Assembly (NCBI GenBank): GCA_041588495.1
Contig: JBFGWM010000155.1
Coordinates: 1 to 6,896 of the forward strand
Length of the DNA: 6,896 bases
DNA from: JBFGWM01 sp041588495
GTDB lineage: Bacteria > Pseudomonadota > Gammaproteobacteria > Pseudomonadales > JBFGWM01
Direction: 5' to 3'
The notes beneath the pieces were generated by a model. That model searched no databases. It was not told the origin of the DNA and worked only from the letters and a program-made list of their open reading frames with translations. The translations under genes were made by a program, and so were the position numbers. Of the stretch, positions 5,931 through 6,896 are shown in pieces. The number at the start of each line of letters is the position of its first letter. Position 1 is the first letter of the stretch.

Positions 5931-6896
5931 ATGGAGCGAACCCGCGTGGCCCGACGCACTCTTGACGAAGTGCTTGAACGCACTGAGGAAATTGCCACCT
6001 CCGTGGTCGCTCCGGCGGCCGCCGCCGTGGACCGCGACTGCGCCTGGCCGGAGGCCGCGCTGCGCGCATTGCAGGATGCCGGGCTGGGTGGCCTGGTGGC
6101 GCCGGCCGACTTCGGCGGGTGCGGCCACGGCGCGCTGGCGCTGGCCCGGGTCTGCGAGCGTCTCGGGCGCGAGTGCGCGTCCACCGCGATCTGCTTCGGG
6201 ATGCATTGTGTTGGCACCGCGGTCATGGCCAGCCAGCCCACCGCGGACCAGAGCGAGCGGTTCCTGGCGCCGATCAGCGAGGGTCGCCACCTGACCACCC
6301 TGTCGCTGAGCGAGGCGGGCACCGGGGCTCATTTCTATTTTCCCGAGACGCGTCTCGCCGCCGGCGGCGACAGCTTCTACGAGGTGTCGGGTACCAAGAC
6401 CTTCGTCACCAACGGCGGCTACGCGGATTCCTACGTGGTCTCGGTGGTCGATGCCGGGTCGGGGGCGGATTCCGGTAATTTCTCCTGCGTGGTGGTCCCG
6501 GCCGACGCCGAGGGCGTCACCTGGGGCGATCCCTGGGCCGGTCTCGGCATGCGTGGCAATTCGTCCCGCTCCATGACCCTGGACTGCACGCACATTCCGC
6601 GCAGCAACCTGCTGGGTCGCGAGGGCGACGAGATCTGGTACGCCTTCAACGTGGTTGCCCCGTATTTTCTGATCGCCATGGCCGGCACTTACCTGGGCGT
6701 CGCCAACGCCGCGCTCGGTGAGGCGCGCAATCACCTGATGCGGCGCCGCCACACACACACCGGTCTTGCGCTGTCCGGCTCGCCGCTGCTGCAGCATCGC
6801 GTCGGCACCCTGTGGTCCAACGTGGAGCGGACCCGGCAGCTGGTGTACGGCGCGGCGCGCGCCTTCGACGCCGGGGAGGCTAACGCATCCATCGCG
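5931..6896 (+). CDS. Acyl-CoA dehydrogenase family protein, C-terminus cut by window edge
   Basis: FAD enzyme expected to introduce an alpha,beta double bond into an acyl-CoA and pass electrons to an electron-transfer flavoprotein. The first 322 codons are present. Seen: an N-terminal helical domain (about 10-115) with LRALQDAGLGGLVAPADFGG, the middle beta domain with TTLSLSEAGTGAHFYFP (122-138) at the usual flavin/substrate loop, KTFVTNGGYADSYVV (156-170), the GLGMRGNSSRSMTLD segment (204-218), and the start of the C-terminal helical domain with AGTYLGVANAALGEA (251-265). The flavin loop departs from the usual TEPxxGSD wording. The active-site glutamate region lies outside the window, so substrate class and activity cannot be judged. 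Start: ATG 5931 is taken, but GTG 5946 has GGAG (5933-5936) nine bases upstream and is a serious alternative. It may start a new transcription unit for acyl-CoA breakdown. Confidence 0.92.
   Translation, partial: MERTRVARRTLDEVLERTEEIATSVVAPAAAAVDRDCAWPEAALRALQDAGLGGLVAPADFGGCGHGALALARVCERLGRECASTAICFGMHCVGTAVMASQPTADQSERFLAPISEGRHLTTLSLSEAGTGAHFYFPETRLAAGGDSFYEVSGTKTFVTNGGYADSYVVSVVDAGSGADSGNFSCVVVPADAEGVTWGDPWAGLGMRGNSSRSMTLDCTHIPRSNLLGREGDEIWYAFNVVAPYFLIAMAGTYLGVANAALGEARNHLMRRRHTHTGLALSGSPLLQHRVGTLWSNVERTRQLVYGAARAFDAGEANASIA

Noticed and set aside
6344..6357. Perfect 14-base palindrome CGAGACGCGTCTCG
   Set aside because: It lies inside the acyl-CoA dehydrogenase coding region, and one such palindrome is not unexpected in about 7 kb of GC-rich sequence.
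5844..6797. Minus-strand frame of 317 codons opposite the acyl-CoA dehydrogenase
   Set aside because: The plus-strand frame is open to the window edge and has clear acyl-CoA dehydrogenase segments; the antisense frame shows no family features.

Overview
The window looks like a stretch of ordinary chromosome from a high-GC proteobacterium. The third-position G/C bias, the Tpx, DEDDh exonuclease and D-lactate dehydrogenase types, and the coding density would fit a gammaproteobacterium, but that placement is an inference from protein style. I see no rRNA, tRNA, CRISPR array, insertion sequence or phage gene.

Layout. On the minus strand, 1-1621 is the first 540 codons of a membrane-bound sensor histidine kinase (Cache-like periplasmic sensor, PAS, HisKA, start of the ATPase domain). 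Its C-terminus lies beyond the left edge. A 152-base AT-richer gap (1622-1773) follows and carries four helically phased GATT repeats. Next, also on the minus strand, is a small single-pass membrane protein of unknown function (1774-2145). A 106-base divergent intergenic region separates it from a plus-strand run: thiol peroxidase tpx (2252-2749), a DEDDh 3'-5' exonuclease (2752-3267), an FAD-linked D-lactate dehydrogenase/GlcD-type oxidase (3305-4702) and a soluble REC-histidine kinase (4707-5822). After a 108-base gap, an acyl-CoA dehydrogenase begins at 5931 and runs off the right edge.

How the genes may work together. The four plus-strand genes tpx, exonuclease, oxidase and REC-kinase are separated by 2, 37 and 4 bases, so they are probably one transcript. 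The set links peroxide removal, nucleic-acid trimming, oxidation of a 2-hydroxy acid and phosphorelay signalling. A redox or carbon-oxidation theme is reasonable but not proven; tight spacing alone is common in compact genomes. The two kinases are on opposite strands and differ in architecture: one is membrane-bound with a periplasmic sensor, the other is cytosolic with an N-terminal receiver. No DNA-binding response regulator is present in the window.

I find no clear previously undescribed system. The observations most worth a second look are the phased repeats upstream of the membrane kinase, the D-lactate dehydrogenase/REC-kinase pairing, and the unassigned small membrane protein.
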